Assembly (NCBI GenBank): GCA_031002005.1
Contig: JARYHS010008074.1
Span: 281,233,930 to 281,297,929 of the forward strand
Source of the DNA: Vandiemenella viatica
Taxonomy: Eukaryota > Arthropoda > Insecta > Orthoptera > Morabidae
DNA length: 64,000 nt
Direction of reading: 5' to 3'
Shown: positions 37,601-52,600 of the stretch, in pieces
Layout: each line of letters starts with the position of its first letter
Position numbering within the stretch: the stretch's first letter is position 1
Program-made: the position numbers and the translations under genes
Notes under the pieces: model-generated
Databases searched by the model: none
What the model was told of the DNA's origin: nothing
Seen by the model: only the letters and a program-made list of their open reading frames with translations

Positions 37601-40600
37601 AATGATTTGAACTGGACTTCAAAATTACCTCTTGTAAGTTTCAAGTATTGAAGAATTACTTTTGATCTGAATAAATGTCAGTGTTTACTTTAATACAACT
37701 AGCTTAATGCTTAAAACTAATACAACTTGACACAATAAAATGATCTCCACTGAAAATATGTGAAACAGCAATCATGTTTCTATATGTTTATAGGGTTTTA
37801 ACAAAACTAAATTATAAACTCTCTTTAGGGTTTGGGCGGAGAGTACAACCAAAGTGTGGGAGTTCGTATTACATTTATTGATTATTTGAAAAAAGTCTGT
37901 AGTAAAGAAGGCTGAACTTTTTAATTTTATGGTCCATAGCAGAGGATTGAAAGTGTGTCTGCACAAGAACTAAATCTCCAACTTCATAGGTAGTTGATTT
38001 CAAATGTTTGTCGTGTTTCTCCTTCCTTTGAGGGGCCTGCTTATTTAGCTGTTGTGAGACTAATTTCAATTTCTCAGAATAATTCACCTGTCTGTCTGGA
38101 AACTTTACGTATTCAAATACCATCATAGGTGGGGGCCTCTGAAACATATCCTCATATGTGGTGACCAATGTGGAGTAGTGAGATATTGGGAACATCTTCT
38201 ACATTATGGATTTCAAAAGCCTAATTTTGGTGATTGTTACTGTTGTAGGTTCTAAACTTTCTACCTAGTTCTCTCATCACACACTCCACCGGGTTCCCTT
38301 CGAGATAATAGATAATTGTATTCAGCTGACCCAAGCACTTCTCATGTTGCTGATGACTTGTTCTGTGGCTCTTTTAAGAGGTTACAGTATTGCAAACCTT
38401 GAAGAAACATCTAACACAACACAAATATAGGCTATGCCTGTACATGATCTGGATAGGGATCTGTAGATGTCAACAGGAAGGAAATCATTTGGTTCAATGG
38501 GAATTATACTCTGCATTACACCAGCCCTCTTTATATTATCAGCTTTCACTTTCTGGCGTGTTATACATGAAGTGACTATGCACTGAATTGTTCTGTACAT
38601 GTTTGGAAAGTAGAAGTCCTCAAATATAATTTTATAACAGTTATTAGTATTATAATGGCCATAACTTAAATGATAATAAATGATAAGTATATCTATCTAG
38701 TTCTCGGGAACCCACAGCTTCATTCATCGCTACTCGTTATTTCTGAGGGAAAAAATCCGTCATGAATGCAATAAAATTTGAGTAATTTACTTACTACCTC
38801 ATTAATAGCATTGCCTTGAAGTTGATCATGTTTCATACGTTCAAAACAATTTCTTACTACCTTTTCTGGAATGGTAACTATATACTTGAGGATGTTTGGT
38901 TATGATATCTGTCATGTGAGTTTTCAAAGAAGTGAAGTCTCTTTCAGATTTGCTGGGTTTTATTTGAGACTTGAGTTTTTAGATTTCGGTTTCGCAATGC
39001 TGGATTTTATCATTATTTGTTGTAGCAGATCATTTTTGGCTACATCTGTACTTATACTTGCTATGCATGTCAGAGTGTGTTCCAGTATATCCTGTTGTTC
39101 TTGTTGTTATTTATTAAGTAAGGAGATGTCTTTTTGCATTCAGTTAGTCCATTCGTTTCTTTACGAAGTTCACCTGAATTATGTTTCACTTGTTTACGAA
39201 CTGTGGAAATATCTCAGTTGGCCTCCTGGTGTAGTGTCTCTACTTGTTGGTAATTCTAGTTCTTAAAATCTTCCAATGATTGGGAAAGTTCGTCAAATCT
39301 ACTATCCATATTATGGGAATACTGCTGAAATTCATCCTGGAAGTGTTGTTCCAATTTTTGAAAATTAGTTTCAAAAATGGACTTTTGCTCTGCTAGTTGT
39401 CTAGCTTGTAAATCAAATCTTGTCTCAATGTTGTCAAATTTTGTTTCATGCTGTTTGATTTGTGATTCAGATTTTGTATCAAGCTGTTTGGTTTGTGACT
39501 CAAATTTTGTGTCAGCCATTGTTTCCAAAATGGACTACATCATCCACATGAACTGCTGTGCACTGGTAAGTTCTTCGGGTGTCTCCAATGCTGTTCAGAT
39601 TGCACATAACTGGTACCAAAGCCAAGAAAGATTTCATCAGGTTGGACGTGTGTTTGGAGGGGATCTAAGGTTTTGTCCGTTAATGCCAATTAAACATTTT
39701 GTCAAAATAATGGTGCTTCTTCGGGATTTCATATCGATGTGTCTGCACCAGAAGTAACTTGTGGTTATGAACCACTGGGTGTCTCCATTTTTAAAGCCAT
39801 TAACTGTGTGATAGTACTGTGAAGAGGAACTAGCGAAACCTTTTATTGGCTGACCTGCTTGTTCTGCCATTTGAATTATTTGGTTTGGTGATGTATGTGA
39901 AGTAGTCTTCAGCTATTCTGTATGGATTAAATGAATGTACAAAGATTTTAACAAATGAGCATAAGTTTGTAGAAAGGTCGTCACATTAAATTAAATTAAC
40001 ACCATAACCTAAATCATTTAAGATTCCAACATTTTAAAAAAGGAGTCATTGGATAATTTATTATAAGACTGCTGCTTATGTCAAAACCAAATAAACCTTG
40101 TAAATCTATAACCACTCAAAAGAAAGGAAAAACAACTTAATTGGCACTTCAGAGCAATTATGCTTAATGTACACACTTTGACAATAAATTTGGCCGCCGC
40201 TGAAAAATTCTATCACTCTTATTTTGCACAATATGACATCAATGTCATCCTAAGAAACAGTAACGCAAACTGGCTTGCCAGTATTACATTACTGTTTCCT
40301 GGGATGACATTGATGTCAGATTTTGCAAAATAAGAGTGATAGAATTTTTCAGCGGCGGCCAAATTTAGTGTCAAAGTGTGTACATAGCACAAGTGACATA
40401 CAGAAAAAGTATGGTGGCAGTTGCAGTCAAAAGGGTACTTATCTTCAGATGCAAATAAAGTTGTGTAGAAGTGAGATGAGATGTTCGCTCCATTGTCAGT
40501 AACAAGATATGGCAGTGTAACTAGCAGGAGAATCTGCATTGATAGGCAGGCAGCACAGGATGCTTTAGTCGTTGTCAGCAGTGGGCATTTTGAAATACCG

Positions 40601-43600
40601 TTGTCTTGCAGGGAGCACACTGTTGCTGGATGTTTTCCCTTCACTGCATCAAAAAACCAATTGTATAGTTAGTTAATAGTTACATGTATCATCTTAACAC
40701 GTTCACTGCCGGTCACTTGAGGAGATGGTAACAGCTAAAGCTGCGTCATGGAAATGAATTTGACCCAGATGCCGATTTACTTTTTATAACTAATATGATT
40801 GAAAAGTGGTAACATAACATGATTAGGTCTATTAAACTAATTACTAACTAATATTTGGGCCTTTTCTGATGGAATATTTAGACCACGCGCCAGCGCATGA
40901 TAGGCACTGGAGGTAAAATTATTTCCTAAATTCCACATCACGCGCTTGCGCGTGGTATTTTAAAACGGATCAAAATAATGAAAATATGTTACAAAATATT
41001 GTAATTTTGTATTATAGTTTATTACTAACAAATATTAGTATAAAATTTATTACATATTGATTTCAATCGTATTATTATTGCAAGCAATATTTTAAAACTT
41101 TTTATTTGTGTGTCACTTTCGCACAATCTAAGCAATAACCGGGAGATCCATCACAAACTGTGCAGTTGTAAATAGTATCTTTACGTTTTCCCTGGGAAAA
41201 GCAACTTTTGCACTGCTTTCGCAAAATCTTCCCACCTTTCTTTTCTTCCCTTGGTTTGAGAACGTGCTGATTCAATGGAATCACACACAGGAGCATGAGG
41301 GATCTGTTGTGGTTTCAATAAACACCTTATAACGGATAAACGAAAGTCATACAGGGAGACGTTTTAAGTGGAATATTTGTTGTATATAAAGTGAGAATTT
41401 GAGATCATTAATTGCAAGATATGTACAAATATTTTGGCTGGCCATCTAATGGTTTTTCTTTCGCATGGGTAATATGCAAGCATCTGATCTTGCTTATCAA
41501 TGCCTGCCATAAATTTATTATATTGAATGACAGGAAATTATTTTGATTTCATTTCGCCTCTTTTGTTTGTAGTTTCTACAATATCATTTTCGTATTCGGT
41601 AGAAATGTAATTTACCTCTCTTTTGTCTTTCCATTTGTCAATCAATACACCATTAGCATACTTTGCTATAGTTTCTCCTTTCTGCAGTTTCTTCTCCCTA
41701 ACCTCTTTCAAAAATATCTTCTTATTTCTCCTGATTGTCCCAGTACAATAAGTTTTTCTATCAGCAAGACATTTAGCCAGTTCATAACTAGTATAATAAT
41801 TTCCGTATCCATAAATACACTATGGCCAACATCTAGCATTCCTTCCATCAAATTCAACACTACATTTTTTGCATGTCCTTTCCCACCACAATCATTCATC
41901 ATGCCGTTGTACACCATAAATTTAATAACCACACCATTAGGTGTTGTAATCATTATATAATTTGATACCGTACTTATGGCATTTGTTGGGAATATACTGC
42001 TTAAAAATAAGCTGTCCATGCCACAATATCATAGACTCATCTAAACTAATCTCTCGTCCTGGGTATATATTTCAGCCATACGCGTGTTGAAAAATTCACC
42101 ACACTTCTGATTTTATATAGTCAGTCCTTTATGGGTTCTGCATTATTGTATGGATTGTTGTGAAATGTAATGCCCTCAACAATTGAAGAAAACGATTCCT
42201 GCTCATATTATGCGAGAATACACTCAAGCCAAAAAGTGTATCTGTTTTCCAGTAATCTTGAATGCGATTTAATCTTCAGTTCCCATATGTAAAATTAATC
42301 CACGAACACCAGTATTTCATCTTTTGTTGTTTCCTTCCAAGCATTAATTCCTAGAATGTTGCTTTGTTGCACGGCAACAAAGTACTTTATGAGCATATTC
42401 ATTTGTTAGAGCAACTACTTCATCCAAGATATCTTTGGTAAATAAATGCCGAAAGTAATCAATTGGATTGTCACCTGAAATAATTTGCAACAAACACTCT
42501 GATCTGCTGAAAGGAAATTGTTGCACTGTTGTAGGGTCATTTTCCCAAATTATATTTCCTACCACAGAGGAATTATGTTGAAGATTTGTTGCCTCTTGCA
42601 AGTCTTCAAACTCTTCCTATTCTGAAACTGAAATATCTTTGGCAGTATGGGGAAGAATGAAATCTTCATTACTGTCACAAGTAATATCGCTCAAGAACTC
42701 GTCCGATAAGTCAGCTAACAAATTCTCAATCTCATCATCTGTCAGAGACTTATTACATTGTGTATTTCTTCTTTTGGGGCATGAAGGCCCTGCAGAACTA
42801 TCATCTCGACAACACATGTTGCAAGATTTTTTTTATAAGTAAAAAAAGTTTTAAATTTGAAACCACTTGCCTTTATAGTGTGTTGATACCTTTCACTACA
42901 CGCCAATACCAGCAGAGCCGCTTAATATACAATGCCAACTGAAAGATAGCAAAAAATGTTGTGGCGTGGCTCTTCCCATACGAGTGTGTGACTGGCTACG
43001 GAGACAACACTCCACACTACGCGCTAGCGCGTGATTGGCACACGAGAATAGACACTCCACCATGCGCTGGCACGTTATCAGCAGCGAACGTGTTAAAGTT
43101 CAATCTTAGTTTTATTAACTGACCACATACAAGTTCTGCATTGCCACCAACATTTAAATTAGCAAATCAGACCATAGATAAGGCAATGTCATGACTTGAT
43201 TTCTGATGATTATAAATTCTCACCACACTTTGGTCTGGCCAACAACATGCCAACCATCACCCCAACAAGCTAATTCTGACATACTCTCAGTTCTTGTAGA
43301 AACTTTAGTCTAAATTACTTAGAAATGTACTACCAAACACATTCTTCACAACTTTGTACTCAAAGGCAGCACAGGCTTGACACCATTCTATAAGGTGCTG
43401 CGGTACAACAACTTAACGTTCACTAGCTGCCCGCCATAATTCATACTACCTGAAACAATCATCGAACCATCCTTTACCATACAATGCTCCCCAAAAGACT
43501 TATTAATTTACTAAACAATTAACCTCACTGAAAATACTTCTTTGATTTACTTAAACTATAAAAATGCTTTACTCGAATCCCAGATAAATCAAAAACATGT

Positions 43601-46600
43601 TAAGCCTAATGGTTGCAAATCCACTGTGACTAACTTTTCTGCACCTTATAGTGACATATTACTGTCTCTCCACAGAGTGTGGGGATTAATTGGGTGGTTG
43701 GGGGAGGAAGTTGACCAATGATAATTGTAAAACAGAATAATTTCTGTGATAATCAGTTGAGGTATTTTTAAGGGTAAACATGTAAATAGATATTAACAAA
43801 AAAATATATAAAAACTAATTTTAAATTTGAAAAATAGTGTCAGGTTAAGCCTGTGTTGAGGCCAGGGATATGTCTGATGTCTAGGATATAGTTGATAGAT
43901 AAGTTCCCATCTATGGAGATCTGAAGAGGTGGTGGTGTCCGTATAAGCTTTGATAGCTCTAACCATAAGACAGGGGTTCTTTAAATCATGTGAGTAAGGG
44001 TTTGCCACTGTATAGTCTGGGTCGGTAGTATAAACATTTTGCCTTTGGCCCATTCATCCTGCAGGACAGTTGAGTGGTGAGACCAATATAGGAAGCAGTG
44101 CAATGAAGACAGGTAAGCAGGTAACTTAGGTGACTGGTAGTGCAGGTAGTATCTGTAATAATAGGAAAGGATTTCCCTATGATGGGATTAGGAAAAGGTG
44201 GTAGTGGTGGCTATATGCATGCTGCATGTTTTGCAGCAGGGTTTATTGCAGGGGAAAGATCCTTGTGGAAGTCTAAGTTAGTATGTTTTCAATGCTTTAT
44301 CAAGAAGCATTACTCTTGAAATGGTCTCCCTTAAGAAACAGTAAAATTGATTTGAATTCTAAACTGCATGTCCATTCTGTGCCTTTTTTTGTTCTACTTG
44401 CAATGCAAATTAAGGAATCCCCTTAAATAACTGTGTCATTGTTCTATCAATATAAATTGAGTAGGAAAATGCTTTAAGGCAATGAAATTAAGGAAGGATA
44501 GGGAAATAAAAACCAATGCTTACTACAAATAATGATGGCTGGGAATAACAAATACAGAAAAAGATGAACACACATAATGAAATGTTTCTGTGTTGAACCT
44601 TCTGGTTCCAAGTATGTGAGGCAATTGGTTGGGTCAGATGTGATCACATTGTCACCTGCCTTGGCGAATGGGGAACCCAGATAGCATGGTGGTGGTTGGA
44701 GGCAAGACAGTACTGAATCGATAATTCCGAAGGCATACTATCGTTGGAAGTGGGGGACATCACCAAAGTAATTAATGTGAGAGGATATAAACAATATTAA
44801 TAATAATAAACCTTTAAGTAGGAATATTAAGATCTATAAAATATGAATAAATAGTGCTACTAGGATCTTATTGGAGATCTAGGCCAGGAACTGCTTTTTT
44901 CCCTTATGGCTTTATGCCTGGTCAATGTCAAGGTCATTAAAGGCAGGAAAGGATGGGAGCTAGTGTAAGCTACCTTACTCTCTATTTTCAATATTCAGTC
45001 ACAATCCGGCAAAGTTTGAGGTTAACATCAGTACACGATACCATAGTTGAAACCGAAATAACAACACTTTAAGTTCAGAAAAGTAAATAAACAACACATA
45101 GCAACCATAAATAAGAAGTTTCTAGTAAAATATAAACCATAAACTTACCTAAATGAGCGTAATCCATAATAATCCTGAAACAAAATACACAGGTTTGTTT
45201 ACCCGACCACAACACTAATATTCCACTAAATTAATCACTGTAAAGCACTTCAATAATTAGAATTTCAACATCTGATATTAAATTCATTAATAACTCGCAG
45301 TTCCAGACTGATTTAAAGCAGTAAATATAATTTTTAAAGCATCTCCACATGGGATTTAGTTCAACATTTAATTCCACCACATCTAAATAGTTTCAGAGCT
45401 TTAAAAGTAAATATAACCAAGTAAAATAACCAGCCAGTCAGTATTCTTTAAGTTTCCGATAATTATTAACTAATAAAAAGAAGTTATAAGTAAATAAGAG
45501 TCAACTTGGTGATGGTGTCGTAGCAACGAACTTTTAAAATTCGATTTCTTGCTGACTAACATATTTCACGGACTAAAAACTTTTCTAGAGTACTTAAATT
45601 AAGTAAAGGTTCGATTTAAATTTAGTTTCAGGCCACAACTGTCTTTAAATAAAAAGTGAAGTTTCGGTTGCACAAGTTAGGAAAACAGTAAAATTTAGAA
45701 ATTCTATAACTTCTGATAGCCTTTACCGATTTTAAAGATTTTTATACCACTGGACTCGGCAGAGGCCGGAGAACACTTTGAAAATAATATTAACTTGAGA
45801 TTTTAAAGTTTTGAGGGGTCACAATTTTCATGTAACGTATGATGACGTATCGCAATACGCGAAACAAATGTGCTTTTAAATTAACCAACCTTCAAAATTC
45901 ATTTTCACCTGTCTGGAAGCTCTAAAAATAAAACCTAACACACCACTACACTTTTCTCATTACGCTCTTCATCTTGTAATTTTCGAGTAGCACTCAGTTA
46001 ACAGGTTCTTTTTCCAGATATACTATTGTCTAGGTCAGTAGGTCAGTTTGATAAAAGGGACCCGGCCGCCATTTTTAACACATTTTGTTGAAGTGCTCGG
46101 TCGAGTTCACGTGTAATCGTGTGTGCTTAAGTTTGAGAAGACCATGGTCACGGTGGCTTATGGGTAGACAGGTCAAGAACAGTATGGCTTACCGATGCCA
46201 TTTTTAAAACCGGCATTGCCAACATAACATTCTAAAACTTTCCGACATGAGTTTATCTTAACTTTCGATTTCATTTGGGGTGGTGCGGTCTGTTCTGTTT
46301 CATGACTTGTGATTTTCGGCAAATGATTTTCTCCGATTGCCATTGCTAACTGTGACTTTTGTAAATTCTGTGAAAATTTTTTTTAAGAATATAGACTTCA
46401 GTTATCTGGATGCAGACTTTCATTTCTACTTTAGTACCTTTCTTACAGGAGGTTAATCTGTAAGTGGCGACTGTGGTCATCTTTTCAGTTAGCATTCTAC
46501 AAGGTTTTACACGGTTATAGAACTTTTTCCAAACTTTGACAACTTTTTGGATGACTTCAAGCTTAGGTGGACAAGCCGATACCAACCCCGTATCCCTCTT

Positions 46601-49600
46601 AGACCCTAACACTAGGAATGGGAAGGAACATGGCCATGGCATTTTTAATGGAAGCATCCCAGCATTCACCTGGAGTGATTTGGAGAAACCATGGGAAACC
46701 CAAATCTGCATCCCCGGATGGAGAATCAAACCTGTGTCCTCCTGAATTCGAGGCCAGAGCATCACACTCGGTGAAGATGACTGGTATTAAGGATATATTA
46801 TAAGCTAGTTCCTGTCTGCATAGTTCAGAGGAGGTTGTGGTATCAGGGAAAACTCTGATTTCCCTTACTGTTGTTGAAATTTGGCATATGTTGCCACTGG
46901 ATGGGAATAGTTGCTGGTTTACACTATTTACTTGTGGCCATTTATTTTGATGATGAGTGAGTTAATGGTGAGGCCTGTGTATGAACTTATACAGTTAAGA
47001 CATGTGAGTTGATATATGAAGTGTGTTGTAGTTCACGTAGCATTCCTCAAAACCATTATACAGATCATTCTCATGCATCAGACCCCACTACAAAATGTGC
47101 TGCATGCATTTGGTTATTACCTCATAATCTAATCTGACTACAGGGGGAACCTTTCCCATCACTGAACATGTGATACTATGTCTCCAGAATTATTTATTAT
47201 TAATTCAGTACTGTCTTGCCTTCCTTCAACACCAACCCTGATGCCCATGCAATGAAACTGTGGTCCCCATTTGCTAAGTGGGCGATGATGTGATCACATT
47301 GACACCACACCTAACAGATTCCATGCCAAAACATTACATTACATGTGTTTTGTTCATTGTTCCCAGCCACCATCGTCTATGGTAAGTGTTGGGTTTTATA
47401 TCCCTGTCCTTCCTTAGTATAAATTTGTGTTTTATTTTATTATTTTGTTTGTTTGTTTGTTTTTTTTTGTTTGTTGTTTTTTAGTTTTAAATGCCTGTTT
47501 AATTCTTAATTCAGGTTCAACATTGTGCTTAATGTTTATAACAATATATAAGAACAATGAAACATGACAGTGTGGCTGAGTTTTCTAAAGTGCCATTACA
47601 CTGTACAGAGGATGTGCAAAAGGCTTAAACAAACCTCAGCCATGGCATAATGATTATCCTGATTACAGTTTTATAGTGTTTTTCTGTAACCATGTAGGTT
47701 GATGCTGGGATGGTCCCCACTATTTGCCTCGCGAATTACACATTAATCAAAACAGTATGGTACAAAACACATTTTCACAGAGCTTGCAAATTCTGCATAA
47801 AAACAGTAACACTCATCTTCCTGTGGGGTAGGTCAGTGGCGTAGCTAGCGTGGGTGACACCCAGGGCGGATATCGATGGTGTCACCCCTTGAAAACTTAA
47901 ATCCAAAATTGAGTATATTATATCATCTTTTAGGTGTAAAATATGATATTAATAAAACATAATTAAATAAAAATTTATTGTTATTTAAAAATAATAGTTA
48001 ATAAAATTGTAAGATTAACAACACTTAAAAGATATACAAATCAAATAAAAACAATTGCTTTCACAATCCCCTCTTTCTAGCTTTAACAACTGCAAACCAG
48101 TAAATCACATTTTCGAAATTAAAAATTTGATTTACTTCATGTTCAATAATCAATATGGCAAGATTTTAGCCAAGTGTTGATCACTGGTGATCGAAAGTGG
48201 TCTTAGATTAATTTTAACTCCTCTGAAGATCGGGCCTCTCTTGCCTGATACTGTTCCGCACCGTTACCGCACCGACATGTTTCTTACTATTGGCGCTCAC
48301 TCGGTCGAAGTTTGTCCAAAGAACACGGCATGTCGTCCGACACTCGGTCATCATTGGATTGGTTTATGTTTTAACGGTGTGGAGAGAGTAGAGAGAGTTC
48401 GGAAATTTCCCTTCCCTTACGACCAAATGTTGTTTTCATGTTACTGTTGGTCTTAAAACAAGTGTCTTTTTTTTCATCCATGTTCATAAGATGTTCTTAA
48501 CATGTAGGAATTGTTCTAGCATCTTCGCATTAATAAATCAAAACATTGCCAGAGTTGAAGATCAATTTTAAGATCCACAAAAATTGCAGCCAAGATCTGC
48601 ATTTGTAACGGGGACCTTCCACACCCGAATCGCACGCCGTAACCATACGCCAGACTAATCTAGAAGTACTGAAAAATATGTATTCAAACACATAAAAGTT
48701 GATTCGTGTTTTTTGATAGCAAAAATAGATGGTATAGAAAAAAAGTATATTCATTGTATCATGTTTGCAAACTTATTTTTCATTACACCTACATTCGGAC
48801 TGGTGACTCAAATGACTGCGTGCGGTTTGGATACTGTAGGTCCCGGTTCAAATCCAGGACTCAACTGTAATTTTTGCGTGCCTAAAAATTGACATTTACC
48901 TCTGGCAATGCTTTTATCTGTTAATACGAGGATTCTAGGACGCTCCGTGTTCGAATTACACGTTAATCTGTAGGTCTCCTTTCGAAGTTAGGTGACTACG
49001 ATATAGGTGCACTGCAAGTTTCCTAATAAGAAACTCTGACTAGAACTTTGAGATAACATGAAATTATTATATTTATTATACAAAATTTTTACGACCTAAA
49101 TTTAAATTAAAATATATTATAACCTCATTCTTTGCTTAAAAAAAAAAAATACTGAATGAATCGAAAAGAACCTCAAGCAAAACAAACACGTCAAGTGCGA
49201 AGTGATTGACATTTCATTGTGATTGCGTTGAAATATGCGAGAATCTTTCATTCCGGTACAGTGTGGTAATGATTTGTTAATACAGCGCTGCAGGGCCGGA
49301 TTAAGACAGCGCGGGGCCCGTAGCAAATGTGAAGAAGAGGCCCTTGATTTTTGCCGTCCTGGGGAAAATTGTGGAGCTAAAAACAAAAAAGGTCGCCCAT
49401 CTAGCCTAGGCGCGGGGCCCCCTAGGAGGCGCGAGGCCACCAGAAGGCGCGAGGCCCGTGACATTTGCTACCTCCTGCTACGTGGTTAATCCGGTACTGC
49501 TGCGCTGGGATACTATTTTTGTACATAAAAGAACAACCAGATAGGTGGCTACATGAGTCAGATAAAAAAGTATTTTAATGTACTTTCGTACCAAAATTGT

Positions 49601-52600
49601 GCAAAATAAAGTAAAGGTATCAAACCTACCTGTCATCCCCAACACTGATTGCCTGTAAAAATCAATTGAAAACGTTAAAGGAGACTAAAGATCGGGTAGG
49701 AGCATGGGTGAGCTATGGAAAATTGTGGACGCGAGGGGGCGAGCTGCCACTCGGCCGACTGTCGTTGCGGAGACGGTAAAGACCAGTATTGGCAAAATAG
49801 AGCTCGACCTTTTCACGTAACAACTGATACACACACTGGCGCAAATTAAAATCCCAACACCCATACAATGTTGTGATAAATGAATGAAATTTGGCCCCAA
49901 GTATGCCCACATGAAGAGTATTAAATGATTTAAATTTGAAAGTTTTACATGTAATAATATGAGAATTACGGTGCTATCTATTATGTAAATTGCTATTTTT
50001 TTATATTCTTTTAACGTACTAGTGGCGTACAGTGTGGTGTAACATGACACTTTGTTGTCCACGAGTTCTTGTTGGCTAAGTATGCCCAGACGAAGAGTGA
50101 CAACTCTATACACTCAAATGTCTAACTGTGAGAGAGGTCGGAGAATTGACGTGTTTTAAAAAGGTGCATCATATCGTGAAATCTCCCAAAGGATTGGCCG
50201 TAGTGCATTGTCAGTATACAGACTTGTTACACAGTGATGAAAGATAGCTCTAATACTCCAGGTCTATACTGATGGATAACAGCACGTGAAGACCGCCTAA
50301 TTGTGTGGGTGGCTGCTGCTGGCAAATGGTTGGCTGCTGGCCAGATCCAAACAGTGGTTACAGAGAGAATCACCCCCCTCCCCGGACGATTGAAAACCAA
50401 TTGCTTGAAGCTGGAGTACGCTCTCTGAACCCTATGCAATCTGATTTCATTGCCAGCATCATCTAACCTGGCGTAATGCAAAACATAAAAGGACATGTGT
50501 TTACAGACGAGTCTCGATTCTGTCTGTGGCAAAGTGATAATTCACGACATGTTCGGAGGCGTATTGGAAAACGGCTTACCTGCTGTGATTTCAGAACATC
50601 ACACAAATGCAGTCACCGGTGTCATTTTTTGGCGGCAATCAGTTTCGACAGCATGACTGAGTTGGCTGTTGTTGATGGCACAATGACAGCCCACCACTAT
50701 GTGGACAGGGTACTGCATCTTATTGTGATACCCCTCATGTTAACCATTCAAATCGCATCTTACAACAAGATAATGCCCGTCCTCATATTGCGGCCATCGT
50801 TATACAAGCCTTGCAAGGAGTTTCGATCACAATTTGAGCAGCACAGTCCCCAGATTTGTCCTCAATAGAGCATGTCTGGGATACCAGGAATAGACACATT
50901 TGATCACATGGTGACCCAGCACAAACTGCGCAATAACTGACTGCAAAAGACATGCAGGCGTAAAGAGAAATACCCCAAGAAGACATTCGAAACACTTGTT
51001 GATTCAATATCGGCAAGAATCCACGAATGCATTGGTGCTCAAGTTGGATGCATTTCTTACTGAAAACTGTATCTAAAGGTAATAACTTATCCTGATCCAT
51101 TTCCATTTCCTATCATTTCTTCTGGGTATGGCCCTGCATATATCTTCAAAGTTTCCTAAAATTCTACCATTCCTTTATGCATGGTGAGATTCTAATTTTT
51201 GCCAGTGTAACTATAGGGCGACCATAATATAATGTTAATATAAAGTTTAAAAAAATCGAAAACTACCCAATCATTTGTTGTTGAAACGTTAACATAGGTT
51301 GTATTTAAATGACTTCGCAAGGGATATCGAGAGGAAAGTTAACAGAAGTGGCTTGATCCAAGTAGAAGCAATTCCAGACCCAGATGGGGTTCCATCGGTG
51401 CAAACCCAGAATCCGGGTCCCACAAGTCGTGAGACCCTGGGAGAGACTGTATAGTCAGAGAAGCAACTCTACATTAAGTTCCTTCTTAAAAATAGAACAA
51501 TAAATGCAAAAAAAAAAAAAATAAAAAAATAAAAATAAAAAAAAACGGCCTAGATAATATAAGAACATGCCTTTGCCGTATCTGCCGGCTTTACATGAAG
51601 TACTTCACAAGTGAAGTATTTTACTATCCGCCTAAGATACACGTAGCTACAGACTTCTAAATATGACATTGTATGTACTGAAGACCGTCTTCACGTGTTA
51701 ATTTTACATTTCTAGCGCTGCTATGTAGCTTATAAATAAAAATGTTGTAAACGGCTTGAATGTTCTCTCAGTTTGATCAGGAACAAAATTTCAACATCCC
51801 TGTCGATTTAAGGATTCGACATAGGGGTTACCCATAATACAAATTTTCTTCTTCTCTAAATTTATTATGGAAAATTCATAGAGAATCATACGCTTATTTA
51901 TTTCATCGCAATCATATTTGCATATTCTCGATCAGAAGAAAGCATAGCAAACTTAAATGAACCTAGAATTTAAGTGCTTACTAATGTTACGATTTCGCTA
52001 GCAAGATACGCGGTTACGACTTTTTTTTTAATTTATTTATTTAAATGGCTTTCGGCCTTATCAGCCACACAGCCAAATTCTTTGCGTTTTATGACAATTC
52101 AAATTTCATTACGGTGCTATTTACATAGTTTAACAATTTACTTTTCCTTTACAGTTTTAAATATATAGGCCTATAATGTACATTACAGTTCTATACACAA
52201 CAGTTACGGTTCCGACTGTTTTAAACACAAGCTTTACAAAAATTGATTACCAACGACGGACGATACCATCGATGAACACTTAGGCCCGTTCAGATTGATT
52301 CGAAACCTGACAGTATTGCTAGTTTAATGCACAGTTTTTACTAGCATAAATTCGAACATGATACGATTTCATGTCGAATATAGGTGCACTGTCGCAGAGT
52401 GTAAATTGGATAACGCGAAATGTAGGTACTCAGTTTGTACATCACGAATCTGTCAGATAATAAATTCAAAAATTACTAGAAAAACTTCAAAGCACTTGTA
52501 AATCTTAGCTTGAAAGCTAATGGAATTCTAAATAAGCAAAACAATTTTAAAACCTAGACTACGCGTATTCCGACATACACTTGGTTTTCATTTCCAAATT

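Larger units (their letters stand above)
32885..43676 (-). mobile_element. minus-strand LTR retrotransposon, Gypsy-like, with nested insertions
   Basis: Two similar terminal repeats (32885-33487, and 40685-40697 plus 43093-43676) bound an interior with gag-like coiled coil (39256-39870) and integrase (37875-38830), all on the minus strand. AAGGGG directly precedes TGTTGTG (minus strand) at the 3' repeat edge, like a polypurine tract. Removing piggyBac, Tigger and a palindromic element leaves about 5.5 kb. No matching 5-bp duplication was found at the outer ends. The two outer copies could therefore be separate insertions, but shared orientation and spacing favour one element. Confidence 0.6.

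Noticed and set aside
40219..40644. A second integrase, suggested by LVTDNGANISSHFY on the minus strand
   Set aside because: The frame runs across the palindromic MITE and lacks the rest of an integrase core. The resemblance is short and could be chance.
46346..46765. A 139-codon minus-strand open frame
   Set aside because: It overlaps an inverted SINE and has no motif.
49685..50113. A 142-codon minus-strand open frame
   Set aside because: It runs antisense across the left end of the Tc1-like element and its flank. No domain is recognised.
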